Positions 7,653-16,633 of a DNA stretch of 64,000 nt are shown here, piece by piece (the first letter of the stretch is position 1; each line of letters begins with the position of its first letter). A program made the position numbers and the translations under genes. This stretch comes from Gammaproteobacteria bacterium (GTDB lineage Bacteria; Pseudomonadota; Gammaproteobacteria; Steroidobacterales; Rariloculaceae), in NCBI GenBank assembly GCA_022825505.1, contig JAJDWR010000024.1, positions 1-64,000 on the forward strand, read 5' to 3'. The notes below the pieces were generated by a model that saw only the letters and a program-made list of their open reading frames with translations, was not told where the DNA came from and did no database searches.

Positions 7653-9683
7653 ATGACCCGGCATTGGCGTACCGAGGACGATTCCGACGGAGTCCGCTGG
7701 CTGATTCTTGACAAGGCGGACAGCCGGACCAACGTGCTTTCCCAGGACGTACTCCGGGAACTGGCTGACCTTGTCGAAGAGATGGTCTCAAGCCCTCCCG
7801 CAGGCGTGGTGATCAAGTCGGCCAAGGCATCGGGGTTCATCGCAGGGGCCGATATTTCGGAGTTTCGCGCCCTCGCGGATTCCGGGCAGGCCGGGGAGCT
7901 GGTGAGTCAGGGGCAACGGCTGTTGAATCAATTGGAGCGCCTGCCCTGCCCGACCGTTGCTGCCATCAACGGCTTTGCACTGGGCGGCGGCCTGGAGCTT
8001 GCACTGGCCTGCGACTACCGGATCGCTGTGGAGGGCCACAAGCGCAATCTGGGCCTTCCCGAAGTGCGTCTGGGCATCCACCCGGGTCTGGGTGGAACGG
8101 TCCGCAGCGTGCGTCTGCTGGGCGCTCCGGCGGCGCTGAAGCTGATGCTCACCGGCAAGTCCTTATCCGCGGTGGAAGCCCGGCGCATCGGGCTACTGGA
8201 TCGCATCGTACCCGACGGACAACTGGATCGGGCCGCGAGGAAATTCGTAGCCGGGCGGCCACCCAAACGGCGCCCACGCGCGCATCTGAGACTGCTGGGC
8301 TTGCCGTTCGTGAGACCGTGGCTGGGCCGGCGCCTGCGGGCGCAGGTCCGGAGACGCGCGCGGCCCGAGCATTATCCGGCGCCGTTCGCAATCGTGGATC
8401 TGTGGGTACGTTACGGCGCCAGGGGCCCATCAGCCTACGAAGCCGAAGCGCGATCCATGGCGCGCTTGTTGCAAACCTCGACATCGCGTCACCTGGTGCG
8501 TGTCTTTTTCCTGCGCGAGCGTCTGCGGGGCCTGGCGCCGAAGACTTCCGGGATCGGACACGTACATGTGGTTGGGGCCGGTGTCATGGGCGGCGACATC
8601 GCGGCATGGTGCGCGCTGCGTGGCATGAGGGTGACAGTCCATGATCGTTCCACGGCGCTGGTGGAACCGGCACTGGAGCGGGCGGAAGCACTTTTCCGGC
8701 GCCGGCTCAGGGCCCCAGGGGCGGCCGATGAGGCCCGCCGGCGTCTTGTGGCCGATGTGGACGGATTCGCCGAAGCCGATCTGGTCATCGAAGCCATCGT
8801 CGAGCGACTGGACGCAAAGCAGGACCTGTATCGGGAATTGGAAAGGCGGATGCGTCCCGACGCGGTGCTGGCAACGAATACGTCAAGTATCGACCTGGAA
8901 CGCCTTTCGGAGGCGATCACGCACCGTGGCCGTTTCCTGGGACTGCATTTTTTCAACCCGGTTGCCAGACTTCCTCTGGTGGAAGTCGTCCGCAGCGATT
9001 CCACGGATGACGAGTACATGGCGCGGGCAATGGCTTTCGTCAATGGAATCGGAAAGTTGCCTCTACCCTGCCGCAATACGCCGGGATTCCTCGTCAACCG
9101 AATTCTGGCGCCCTATCTCACCGAGGCACTGTTCGCACACCATGACGGTTATGCGCTGGAAACCATCGATCGGGCCGCCGAAGACTTCGGAATGCCCATG
9201 GGTCCCGTGGAGCTTGCGGATCGTGTGGGACTGGATGTCGTCCTGCATGCGGCCGAAAGCCTGGGTACGGATTCAGGAGAGGCAGCATTGCGCCTTCGAA
9301 GCAAGGTCGAGGCGGGCGAACTGGGCGCCAAGAGCGGGGCCGGCTTCTACCGGTTCCGCGACAACCGGCCGATCAAGTCCAAGCGTGCTGCGTTGCCTGA
9401 CAGGGACCTTCAGGACCGGCTGATCCTGCCGCTGCTCAACGCGGCGGTGGCGTGTCATGCGGACGGCGTGGTGGACCATCCGGACTTGGTGGATGCCGGC
9501 ATAATTTTCGGAACGGGATTCGCACCGTTCCGGGGCGGCCCGATTCACTACGCGCGTCTGCGAGGCATCGAAGCGATTGTCGGGCGAATGGAGTCGTTTG
9601 CCGCTTCACTCGGCCCCCGATTCACTCCCCATCCCGATTGGGCGACCCTGGAACCGGCTCGGCAGGAGGAAAACGCGACCTGA
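7653..9683 (+). CDS. fadJ: Bifunctional enoyl-CoA hydratase / 3-hydroxyacyl-CoA dehydrogenase, FadJ-like
   Basis: A 676-residue two-domain beta-oxidation enzyme. The N-terminal crotonase domain has the oxyanion-hole region GFALGGGLELALACDYRI and the active-site stretch LGLPEVRLGIHPGLGG. From about residue 300 an NAD-binding motif VVGAGVMGGD begins the dehydrogenase domain, with the catalytic His in LGLHFFNPV and a C-terminal duplicated 3HCDH domain (GTGFAPFRGGP). The length is near FadJ/FadB (about 715). No thiolase partner (fadI/fadA) is adjacent, which is unusual for this class; the thiolase must be elsewhere. FadJ versus FadB is not certain. Confidence 0.85.
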   Translation: MTRHWRTEDDSDGVRWLILDKADSRTNVLSQDVLRELADLVEEMVSSPPAGVVIKSAKASGFIAGADISEFRALADSGQAGELVSQGQRLLNQLERLPCPTVAAINGFALGGGLELALACDYRIAVEGHKRNLGLPEVRLGIHPGLGGTVRSVRLLGAPAALKLMLTGKSLSAVEARRIGLLDRIVPDGQLDRAARKFVAGRPPKRRPRAHLRLLGLPFVRPWLGRRLRAQVRRRARPEHYPAPFAIVDLWVRYGARGPSAYEAEARSMARLLQTSTSRHLVRVFFLRERLRGLAPKTSGIGHVHVVGAGVMGGDIAAWCALRGMRVTVHDRSTALVEPALERAEALFRRRLRAPGAADEARRRLVADVDGFAEADLVIEAIVERLDAKQDLYRELERRMRPDAVLATNTSSIDLERLSEAITHRGRFLGLHFFNPVARLPLVEVVRSDSTDDEYMARAMAFVNGIGKLPLPCRNTPGFLVNRILAPYLTEALFAHHDGYALETIDRAAEDFGMPMGPVELADRVGLDVVLHAAESLGTDSGEAALRLRSKVEAGELGAKSGAGFYRFRDNRPIKSKRAALPDRDLQDRLILPLLNAAVACHADGVVDHPDLVDAGIIFGTGFAPFRGGPIHYARLRGIEAIVGRMESFAASLGPRFTPHPDWATLEPARQEENAT

Positions 9684-9701
9684 CGAGACCGTCCGCGTGG
9701 A

Positions 9702-10034
9702 TCAGAGTGTGTGGGTAGGTTCGTCGCCGCCCGAAATTCCGCCAAGTAGTTCTTCGAAATGGGCTCTACAGGGTTCCTGAGCCTCAAACTGCACCCCTAC
9801 CCCCGCAGCTCGCCTACCTTGGGCCCGGTTCGGTGTCACCCAGGCGATCTTGCCATTGACGGCAATCGGCACATCTGCATCGAACAGACGGATCGTTACC
9901 GAGACTTCGTCACCGAGCTCGAACGGACCGTTGGTGCGCACGAATACACCACCGTTGCGAAGAAAAGGCATGTACGTCTGCCGAAGCGCGTTCTTGTCCT
10001 CAAGCATCAGCTCCAGTGCTCCGGACGAATTCAT
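9702..10034 (-). CDS. PilZ-domain protein
   Basis: A 110-residue protein that is essentially one PilZ domain: an N-terminal NGGVFVRTNGPFELGDEV segment and a C-terminal GVGVQFE motif. The canonical c-di-GMP motif RxxxR is not obvious, so it may be of the PilZ type that does not bind c-di-GMP (as in pilus biogenesis); I cannot exclude binding. It overlaps the holB stop by 4 nt. The holB-pilZ order is common in gammaproteobacteria and PilZ there is linked to type IV pilus function. Confidence 0.85.
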   Translation of the reverse strand: MNSSGALELMLEDKNALRQTYMPFLRNGGVFVRTNGPFELGDEVSVTIRLFDADVPIAVNGKIAWVTPNRAQGRRAAGVGVQFEAQEPCRAHFEELLGGISGGDEPTHTL

Positions 10035-11071
10035 CGATGTTCTCCCTTCGGCTGAAAACCCGGCAACAACGCCCTGACAGCCAGTTCCACGTTGATTCCA
10101 CCGCCAAGTTGCCCCAAAAGCAATTCCACATTTTCGAGCTGTTCGAACAGAAATTGCGTCGTCAGCGGTTTCCAGGCGTTCCGAAGTTCACTGGAGGCCA
10201 GCTTTCCGTCTTCAATGACATCGGGCGCCAGTCGTGCCCGAATCACAGACTGCAAGCTCGTCGAGAGCCAGTTCAACGCGGCCTCGATATCACCCGCCAA
10301 CCACTGGTCTGCGACCACTTGGGGATCGAGTCGATAAGTAGAAATAGAACAAAATATTGTTTCTAACTCTTTATAAACATTATAAAATCCGTTTTGTTGC
10401 CAGTCGATGGCTCGAAACGGAGCTCCGCGAGCGGCATCCAGCAGAGGCATCCAGTCCACGCCCTCCGGGCCCTTCCCCGCACCATCCAGCCAGGCGAGCG
10501 CTTCGGCAACAGGAGGACAACGTACCGGCAGCGACTGGCAACGGCTGCGAATCGTAGCCGGAAGTCGCCCGGGCTGGTGTGAGATCAACAGCAAATAGGT
10601 ATCGGCGCTGGGTTCTTCCAGGGTCTTTAGCAATGCGTTGGCAGCCGCTGTGGTCATCGCATCGGCAGGCTCCAGGACAAGCACCTTGGCCTGAGCCGTC
10701 AGGCTGGTCAGCGTAAGAGCCTGGGTTGCCTCACGGACCTGCTCGACAGTCAACGTGTTTCGCTTCGGTTCGGGGAATACCCAGTGGAGGTCGGGATGGC
10801 GGTCCGCGGGCTCGTGGCGCCGGAGCATGGCAGTGGCAGCCTCGTTGGCTTCCAGAGGCGCCACGTCACCGCCGGAGTCCTCCAGCAACCGGCGCGCCGC
10901 AACCAGTGCCAGGTTGATCTTGCCGACTCCCCGCGGCCCGGCCAGCAGCCATCCATGTCCCAGGCGGCCGGCTCCGTGTACGGCCTCCAGTTGCAACAGG
11001 GGCACCTGCAGCCAAGGGCAGATCCCGCTGCTGAGAAGCTCGTAGGGAGAAGCGGGCACAGGCCGGGCCAC
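10031..11071 (-). CDS. holB: DNA polymerase III subunit delta'
   Basis: A 346-residue clamp-loader subunit of the AAA+ fold. It shows a degenerate P-loop GPRGVGKINLA, in which the usual Thr after Lys is Ile, the region ALLKTLEEPS, and the arginine-finger motif SRC in IRSRCQ. The zinc-binding cysteines usually found between the P-loop and HPD are missing: the sequence reads without Cys up to RHPDLHW. delta' opens or stabilises the gamma/tau clamp-loader ring that places beta clamps on DNA. The gene sits between tmk and pilZ as in many relatives, starting 6 nt after the tmk stop. Confidence 0.9.
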   Translation of the reverse strand: MARPVPASPYELLSSGICPWLQVPLLQLEAVHGAGRLGHGWLLAGPRGVGKINLALVAARRLLEDSGGDVAPLEANEAATAMLRRHEPADRHPDLHWVFPEPKRNTLTVEQVREATQALTLTSLTAQAKVLVLEPADAMTTAAANALLKTLEEPSADTYLLLISHQPGRLPATIRSRCQSLPVRCPPVAEALAWLDGAGKGPEGVDWMPLLDAARGAPFRAIDWQQNGFYNVYKELETIFCSISTYRLDPQVVADQWLAGDIEAALNWLSTSLQSVIRARLAPDVIEDGKLASSELRNAWKPLTTQFLFEQLENVELLLGQLGGGINVELAVRALLPGFQPKGEHR

Positions 11072-11077
11072 GGGTTC

Positions 11078-11707
11078 CTAACGGTCGAATTCGCCCAGGA
11101 ACGCGGCCATTTGGCCAGAGATCCGGGCCTCGACTTCCGACAGCGAGGGCGTTGCGTCGATCACCTTGATCCGATGCGGTTCGTCTCGCGCCAATTCCAG
11201 ATAGGCTGCCCGCACGCGGGCGAAAAAATCCCGATTCTCCCTTTCGAAGTGGTCCGGCGCGCGGGCGCGGATCCTGTTCAGGCCGACCTCCACCGGTGCG
11301 TCCAGCAATAACGTCAGGTCCGGTTCCAGGTCCGCGTGAACGGCTGCACGCAAGGACATGATCCAATCCTTGTCGGCACGTCGCCCGCCGCCCTGATATG
11401 CCACCGTTGCATCGCTGAAGCGATCGCAGATCACCCAGTGTCCGGCATCGAGCGCCGGCCGGATGACCTCATCGACGTGGAACGCCCTGGCGGAAAACAT
11501 CAGGAGCGTTTCAGTTTCCGCGGAAAGTCGGCCGTGGTTGCCCTTCAGTATCCAGTCCCGGATTATTTCCCCCAGCGCCGTTCCACCAGGCTCCCTTGTG
11601 ACCACGGCCGGTATATCCGCTGCAGCGAGGGTGCCTCGAACGAAGTCAAGGCATGTCGTCTTGCCGACGCCTTCGGTTCCCTCGAGGGTAATGAATGCGC
11701 CCCTCAC
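11078..11707 (-). CDS. tmk: Thymidylate kinase
   Basis: A 209-residue dTMP kinase that converts dTMP to dTDP. The P-loop GTEGVGKT lies at 10-17, TREPGGT binds the substrate (about 39-45), DRF follows near residue 97, and a LID region with AYQGGGR is present. Length and motifs are fully typical. The ATG overlaps the mltG stop by 4 nt, indicating translational coupling. Confidence 0.95.
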   Translation of the reverse strand: MRGAFITLEGTEGVGKTTCLDFVRGTLAAADIPAVVTREPGGTALGEIIRDWILKGNHGRLSAETETLLMFSARAFHVDEVIRPALDAGHWVICDRFSDATVAYQGGGRRADKDWIMSLRAAVHADLEPDLTLLLDAPVEVGLNRIRARAPDHFERENRDFFARVRAAYLELARDEPHRIKVIDATPSLSEVEARISGQMAAFLGEFDR

Positions 11708-12741
11708 CGCTCCGCAGTCTCCGCCAGCGGAGTACCGGATTGGTATCGGGCAACCGCCTGCCGGTGCTCATCCAGTGTGGTAGAGAAATAATGACTCCCG
11801 TCCCCCAGGCCGGTCGCAACGAAGTACAGTTCCGAACCGGGCGCCGGGTCCACCGCCGCTGCCAGCGACTGCCGACCGGGAAGCGCGATGGGAGTCGGGG
11901 GCAGCCCGGATCGCGTATAGGTGTTGTAGGGCGTGTCCCGGGAGAGGTCCGTGCGGCGCAGGTCGCCGTCAAAGTCATCTCCGAGCCCGTATATGACGGT
12001 CGGATCGGCCTGCAGGCGCATGCCGCGCTCCAATCGCCGGTGGAAGACTCCAGAGATGCGGCGACGTTCCTCGTTCAGTGCCGTTTCCTTTTCGATGATC
12101 GAAGCCAGGGTCAACGCCTCGTAAGGAGACTCAAGCACCGTAGTGGCCCGGTAATCCCCCCAGACTTCTTCCAGCAGGTCCTGCATCGCCTCGTGGGCCT
12201 GGCGGAGAACCGCTATCGCCGGCGTGCCTCTTGGAAACCGGTAAGTATCCGGGTAGAACTGGCCTTCCGGGTGGCGTCCGGGATCGCCCAGATCGGCCAT
12301 GATCGATTGCGAATCGAAATCGCGGGCATCTACCGCCTCGTGATTCCTCAACGCCGTAACCGTATCGGCGAATGTCCACCCCTCGATGATGGTCAGGTCG
12401 TACAGGAAAACCCGGCCGCTCACCAGTTGATCCAGCAGCCCTCTGGGGCTGGTTCCGCTGACGATCAGGTACTCTCCGGCCTGGATCCGTTTCGCGTCGC
12501 CCGAAAAGCGCGCATAGGCGGTGAGGGCCCAGGCCGTCTCGAGAATGCCGCGCCGGGAGAGTTCATCGCTGATTCCCGTCAGCGACGTGCCCGGGACCAC
12601 ATCGAGCCTGTGTCCGCCGTCAGCGACATTCATGGGAGCATCCAGCGACCTCCAGGCAATCAGCAGGGTCGCGCATACTACGGCAACGATACTGCCGCAC
12701 AACGCCGTGAACATGATCCAGCGCAGATTCGTTGCCTGCAT
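11704..12741 (-). CDS. mltG: Endolytic murein transglycosylase MltG
   Basis: A 345-residue YceG-like protein with one N-terminal membrane anchor (about 10-29) and a periplasmic catalytic domain. The conserved segment ASIIEKETALNEER contains the catalytic Glu, and YNTYTRSGLPPTPI near the C-terminus is diagnostic. MltG cuts nascent glycan strands and so ends peptidoglycan polymerisation. It lies in the fab-tmk-holB run. pabC, often found just upstream between fabF and mltG, is absent; the 129-nt gap before fabF shows no frame of its own. Confidence 0.93.
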   Translation of the reverse strand: MQATNLRWIMFTALCGSIVAVVCATLLIAWRSLDAPMNVADGGHRLDVVPGTSLTGISDELSRRGILETAWALTAYARFSGDAKRIQAGEYLIVSGTSPRGLLDQLVSGRVFLYDLTIIEGWTFADTVTALRNHEAVDARDFDSQSIMADLGDPGRHPEGQFYPDTYRFPRGTPAIAVLRQAHEAMQDLLEEVWGDYRATTVLESPYEALTLASIIEKETALNEERRRISGVFHRRLERGMRLQADPTVIYGLGDDFDGDLRRTDLSRDTPYNTYTRSGLPPTPIALPGRQSLAAAVDPAPGSELYFVATGLGDGSHYFSTTLDEHRQAVARYQSGTPLAETAER

Positions 12742-12870
12742 TTCGTCCTGTCGTGCTGCCGTAGGTGCGAAGATCCGGGTCGCCCATGGTAACAGGATGA
12801 GAACGGAGAGTAGGCGGGAGATTGCGTCGGTCCGCAGTTCGGCGCCAGGCCGGCAAGGAAGATCGGCAGG

Positions 12871-14112
12871 TCAGTCCGGTTGCCTGAAGACCAGGGTACC
12901 GTTTGTTCCGCCGAAGCCGAAGGAGTTGGACAGGGCAATCCGCACCTTGCGTTCCAGAGCCACGTTCGGCGTGTAGTAGAGATCGCACTCGGGATCCTGG
13001 TTCTTCAGGTTGATGGTCGGCGGCACGACCCCATCCTTGATCGCCATCACGGTGAACAGCGCTTCGATGGCGCCGGCGGCGCCCAGCGTGTGGCCCGTCG
13101 TGGACTTGGTCGAACTGATGACCAACGATTTTGCGTGCTCGCCGAACGTCCGCTTGACGGCCAGCGTTTCGGCGACGTCACCCAGGGGCGTCGATGTGCC
13201 GTGCGCATTGATGTAGTCGACATCTTCGAGGTTCACCCCCGCGTCCTCAAGAGCCAGGCGCATGCAGTGATCCGCGCCGGAGCCGTCTTCGGTGGGCGCG
13301 GTGATATGGTACGCGTCGCCGTTCATGGCCGAGCCAATCAATTCGGCGTAGATACCAGCTCCTCGCCGCCGGGCGCGCTCGTACTCCTCCAGCACCAGAC
13401 AGCCCGCCCCGTCGCTGAGGACAAACCCGTCCCTGTCCCTGTCCCAGGGCCGGCTCGCGCCGGCGGGGTCGTCATTGCGTGTCGAAAGCGCACGCGCCGA
13501 CGCAAATCCGCCGATTCCCAACGGAGTGGTGGCGTACTCCGCGCCGCCCGCCAGAATGACATCCGCCTCGCCGATGCTGATCAACCGTCCGGCCAGTCCG
13601 ATGCAGTGCGCGGACGTGGCACAAGCGGTCACCAGGGCCAGGTTGAGGCCCGTGAGCCCGTACTTGATGGAGACATGCCCGGAGATCATGTTGACAATAC
13701 TTCCGGGAACGAAAAACGGTGAGATTCTGCGGGCTCCCGCCTTCCGGTACTTCTCGTAGTTCGTTTCGATGGTATCGATGCCGCCGATGCCGGATCCCAT
13801 GATCACCCCGAACCGATGGGCGTCCGATTCGGCAACCGCAAGCCCCGCGTCCTCGAAGGCCTCGGTACAGGCGGCTATGCCATAGTGCATGAAGCGGTCC
13901 GCCTTGCGGCTGTCCTTGACCGACATGTAATCGGTCACGTTGAAGTCCTTTATGACGCCGGCGAAGGTGGTGCTGAATCCGGTCGTATCGAAAGAGTCCA
14001 CCGGGCCGATACCGCTGACGCCGTCGCGAACGTTCGCCCAGCCCTGGGCGACGTTGTTCCCATTGGGAGAGATCAGGCCCAGCCCGGTAACGACGACTCG
14101 CCGCCTGGTCAT
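12871..14112 (-). CDS. fabF: 3-oxoacyl-ACP synthase II
   Basis: A 413-residue condensing enzyme of fatty acid elongation. The catalytic Cys is in VTACATSAH (about residue 164); the two His are in NAHGTSTPLGD and STTGHTLGAAG. The C-terminal SNSFGFGGTNG is also typical. It condenses malonyl-ACP with acyl-ACP and controls the C16:1 to C18:1 step in relatives. It lies 60 nt downstream of acpP, the conserved gammaproteobacterial arrangement. Confidence 0.96.
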   Translation of the reverse strand: MTRRRVVVTGLGLISPNGNNVAQGWANVRDGVSGIGPVDSFDTTGFSTTFAGVIKDFNVTDYMSVKDSRKADRFMHYGIAACTEAFEDAGLAVAESDAHRFGVIMGSGIGGIDTIETNYEKYRKAGARRISPFFVPGSIVNMISGHVSIKYGLTGLNLALVTACATSAHCIGLAGRLISIGEADVILAGGAEYATTPLGIGGFASARALSTRNDDPAGASRPWDRDRDGFVLSDGAGCLVLEEYERARRRGAGIYAELIGSAMNGDAYHITAPTEDGSGADHCMRLALEDAGVNLEDVDYINAHGTSTPLGDVAETLAVKRTFGEHAKSLVISSTKSTTGHTLGAAGAIEALFTVMAIKDGVVPPTINLKNQDPECDLYYTPNVALERKVRIALSNSFGFGGTNGTLVFRQPD

Positions 14113-14172
14113 CAGGGTGACCCCGGCTGATCCTGAGAGGAAAAGTAAACGATGCGCAAGACGTGCGGGAGG

Positions 14173-14415
14173 CTAGGAATCGCCCTTGTGCGCGTTGACG
14201 TAGTCGATGGCATGCTGGACCGTGGTGATCTTCTCGGCTTCTTCATCCGGAATCTCGGTCTCGAATTCCTCTTCCAGGGCCATTACCAGCTCGACAGTGT
14301 CCAGGGAGTCGGCTCCCAAATCGTCGACAAACGATGCATCGTTGTTGATTTCGTCCGCCTTGACACCGAGCTGTTCAGCGATGATCGCTCTGACTTGGTC
14401 TTCGACACTACTCAT
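14173..14415 (-). CDS. acpP: Acyl carrier protein
   Basis: An 80-residue acidic protein with the phosphopantetheine site DSL at Ser37 in [12 protein letters not shown]. It carries acyl intermediates of fatty acid synthesis. The sequence is a standard AcpP. It lies between fabG (151 nt upstream) and fabF (60 nt downstream); the longer upstream gap contains a candidate promoter, consistent with the separate strong promoter normally used for acpP. Confidence 0.97.
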   Translation of the reverse strand: MSSVEDQVRAIIAEQLGVKADEINNDASFVDDLGADSLDTVELVMALEEEFETEIPDEEAEKITTVQHAIDYVNAHKGDS

Positions 14416-14479
14416 GCGTGGGGTACCCCTTAACTAAATGACCGGCCAGCAGGCCCATGGCCGCGCTTGCGTGGCGCGT

Positions 14480-14485
14480 ATTGTA
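14480..14485 (-). promoter_or_regulatory. acpP: Candidate -10 element of an acpP promoter
   Basis: TACAAT on the minus strand lies about 65 nt upstream of the acpP ATG in the 151-nt fabG-acpP gap. No good -35 is visible at 16-18 nt (a weak TGGATT at 17), so this is only a candidate. Confidence 0.35.
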
Positions 14486-14566
14486 CTGAGAACAACGGGG
14501 GCAATCCACAATGTCACGGCAAAATCACATGTCCGTCATGCATCGGCAATATTCGCTTGCCAAGCC

Positions 14567-15337
14567 TCAACTCATCAGCAGCCCACCGTTGACATTCAGG
14601 GTTTCGCCGGTGACGTATCGTGCCGCGTCAGACGCCAGATATACCACCGCAGCGGCGACGTCTTGCGGTGCGCCGAGGCTGCGTGACGGAATCTGTCCCT
14701 TGAGCGCTTCCTGCTGGGATTCGCTCATCTCCCGGGTCATGTCCGTCTCGATGAATCCCGGAGCGACGGTGTTCACCGTGATATTTCTTGAGGCGACCTC
14801 CTTCGCCAGGGACTTGCCGAATCCGATCATCCCGGACTTGGCCGCGGCATAGTTCACCTGCCCCGGGTTGCCGGTCAGACCCACCACGGAAGCGATATTG
14901 ACGATACGCCCCCAGCGCGCCCGCATCATGCCGCGGATGGCCGCCTTGCAGACCCAGTAGAGGGAGGAGAGATTGGTCGCCAGAACCCGGTCCCACTCGT
15001 CCGGCTTCATGCGCGCGAACAGATTGTCGCGCGTGATGCCGGCGTTGTTCACCAGGATCGTCGGAGGCGTTTTCGACTCCGAAAGCGTAGCGAAGAGTGC
15101 CTGTATCGATTCAGGATCGGCCACATCCAGCACCAATCCGCGCGCGTCGGGGGAGACGGCCCCCAACCGCTCGGATATCGCGGCAGCGCCAGGCTCGGTG
15201 GTCGCCGTACCCACGACGGCAGCGCCCTGCAACGCCAGCGCCTGCGCCGTGGCGCGCCCTATTCCGCGCGAAGCTCCCGTCACCAGTGCCACGCGCCCCT
15301 CGATACCGGGCCAGCGCCCGAGCTGTGCCAGTTCCAT
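14567..15337 (-). CDS. fabG: 3-oxoacyl-ACP reductase
   Basis: A 256-residue short-chain dehydrogenase that reduces 3-oxoacyl-ACP with NADPH. The cofactor motif TGASRGIG is at 20-27, NNAG is present, and the catalytic Ser-Tyr-Lys are visible, the latter two in NYAAAKSG. The N-terminus has about eight extra residues before the usual start of the fold. It is the first gene of the fab run here: fabD, fabH, plsX and rpmF, normally upstream, are not in the window, and the divergent gsp operon begins 169 nt away. Confidence 0.95.
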   Translation of the reverse strand: MELAQLGRWPGIEGRVALVTGASRGIGRATAQALALQGAAVVGTATTEPGAAAISERLGAVSPDARGLVLDVADPESIQALFATLSESKTPPTILVNNAGITRDNLFARMKPDEWDRVLATNLSSLYWVCKAAIRGMMRARWGRIVNIASVVGLTGNPGQVNYAAAKSGMIGFGKSLAKEVASRNITVNTVAPGFIETDMTREMSESQQEALKGQIPSRSLGAPQDVAAAVVYLASDAARYVTGETLNVNGGLLMS

Positions 15338-15506
15338 GGAATGTATTTCCTGTATTTCGTGCCGGCGCGATTATACGCTGAGGCGTGCGTCGCGACTGCC
15401 GGTTTCCAGCCGGACGGGGTTCCATATGCCGATGCCGGGAGCGACACGAAAGCATGAAATTAGTGTGTTATCTTGGCAGCCACAGCAGGAACGGCGAGAG
15501 ATCGAA

Positions 15507-16007
15507 ATGGTTCGCCCGTCAATCAGACTCACCGGTTCCCGGGCCAGGCTGTCCGGCCGGGAAGCACTGGGGCCGGACAGGAAAACGGCTGTGCGCGGCC
15601 AGCGCGGTTTCACGCTCATCGAGATCATGGTGGTGGTCGTCATCATCGGACTGCTGGCGGCGCTGGTGGCGCCCAGCCTGATCGGAAACATCGACCGCGC
15701 CGCAGTGAACCGGGCCAGAGCGGATATCCGCAGCATAGAAACGGCGCTCAATCTCTACAGGCTGGACAACTTCAGCTATCCCACCACCGACCAGGGACTG
15801 GAAGCCCTGGTTCGCAATCCCGGGGAGGCAGCCGCGCCCAACTGGAAGGCCTACCTTCGCAGTCTTCCGTCAGACCCATGGAACCAGCCTTATCAGTACG
15901 TATATCCCGGCCAGCGAAGCGAGTTCGATCTGTTCACGTTTGGCGCTGACGGCGTGCAGGGCGGTGAGAATGTCAATGCGGACATCGGCAACTGGGACCT
16001 TAATTGA
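15507..16007 (+). CDS. gspG: T2SS major pseudopilin GspG
   Basis: A 166-residue pseudopilin. The type IV prepilin motif RGFTLIEIMVVVVIIGLL begins near residue 34, after an unusually long leader; cleavage before Phe and Glu at mature position 5 are as expected. The C-terminal half has the GspG landmarks YPTTDQGLEALV, DPWNQPYQYVYPG and FDLFTFGADG. It forms the pseudopilus that pushes folded exoproteins through the secretin. The ATG at 15507 has GGCGAGAG upstream; a later start could shorten the leader. Confidence 0.95.
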   Translation: MVRPSIRLTGSRARLSGREALGPDRKTAVRGQRGFTLIEIMVVVVIIGLLAALVAPSLIGNIDRAAVNRARADIRSIETALNLYRLDNFSYPTTDQGLEALVRNPGEAAAPNWKAYLRSLPSDPWNQPYQYVYPGQRSEFDLFTFGADGVQGGENVNADIGNWDLN

Positions 16008-16048
16008 CGCCCAGCCGTCCGGCTGACCGCCACCGGCATGCACACTGA

Positions 16049-16633
16049 ATGGCGGTGGCCGTGAACGCGTCCTCAGCCGCCCCGAACCCTGCTTGCACCA
16101 TGTGCGCAAAGCACGACACAAAGGGATTTTCGCTCATTGAACTCCTGGTGGTGGTGTTCATCATCGGGCTGTTCGCGGGTACGGCGGTCCTGTCGCTGAA
16201 CGTGATCGGGGTTGACCGGGAGCTCGAGCGCGAAGCGCTGAGGCTCCAGAGCCTGCTGGATACGCTGATGGACGAAGCGGTGCTGCAAACCCGGGACTAC
16301 GGCGTGCTGTTCACGAACAACGGTTACAGGTTCTTCGTCTACGATTACCGGTCACTGAGCTGGCTCGATCCGGTGGGGGACGAGTTTCTGAGAGAGCATC
16401 GACTCACCGCACCGCTGGCGGTGACCCTGTTCCTTGAAGACAGGGAGGTCGTTCTCGAGTCGGCATATGAGCCGGAATTCGGGCAACAGCCTCAACCGCA
16501 GGTCATGCTGCTGGCGAGCGGGGAGATCACACCATTCGAGGCCCGCTTGTTCCGCGACCCGGCCGGCGGCCGATACCTGCTGGTGGGAATGCTTGACGGT
16601 TCGCTGGAGGTCACGCGAAGTGGATTCGACTAG
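16049..16633 (+). CDS. gspH: T2SS minor pseudopilin GspH
   Basis: A 194-residue protein with prepilin motif KGFSLIELLVVVFIIGLF and the GspH-type beta domain. The start is uncertain: ATG at 16049 gives a 25-residue leader, while ATG at 16100 gives a leader of eight residues that is more typical of prepilins; neither has a clear ribosome site. GspH is a minor pseudopilin near the pilus tip. Its 3' end overlaps gspI by 14 nt. Confidence 0.85.
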   Translation: MAVAVNASSAAPNPACTMCAKHDTKGFSLIELLVVVFIIGLFAGTAVLSLNVIGVDRELEREALRLQSLLDTLMDEAVLQTRDYGVLFTNNGYRFFVYDYRSLSWLDPVGDEFLREHRLTAPLAVTLFLEDREVVLESAYEPEFGQQPQPQVMLLASGEITPFEARLFRDPAGGRYLLVGMLDGSLEVTRSGFD

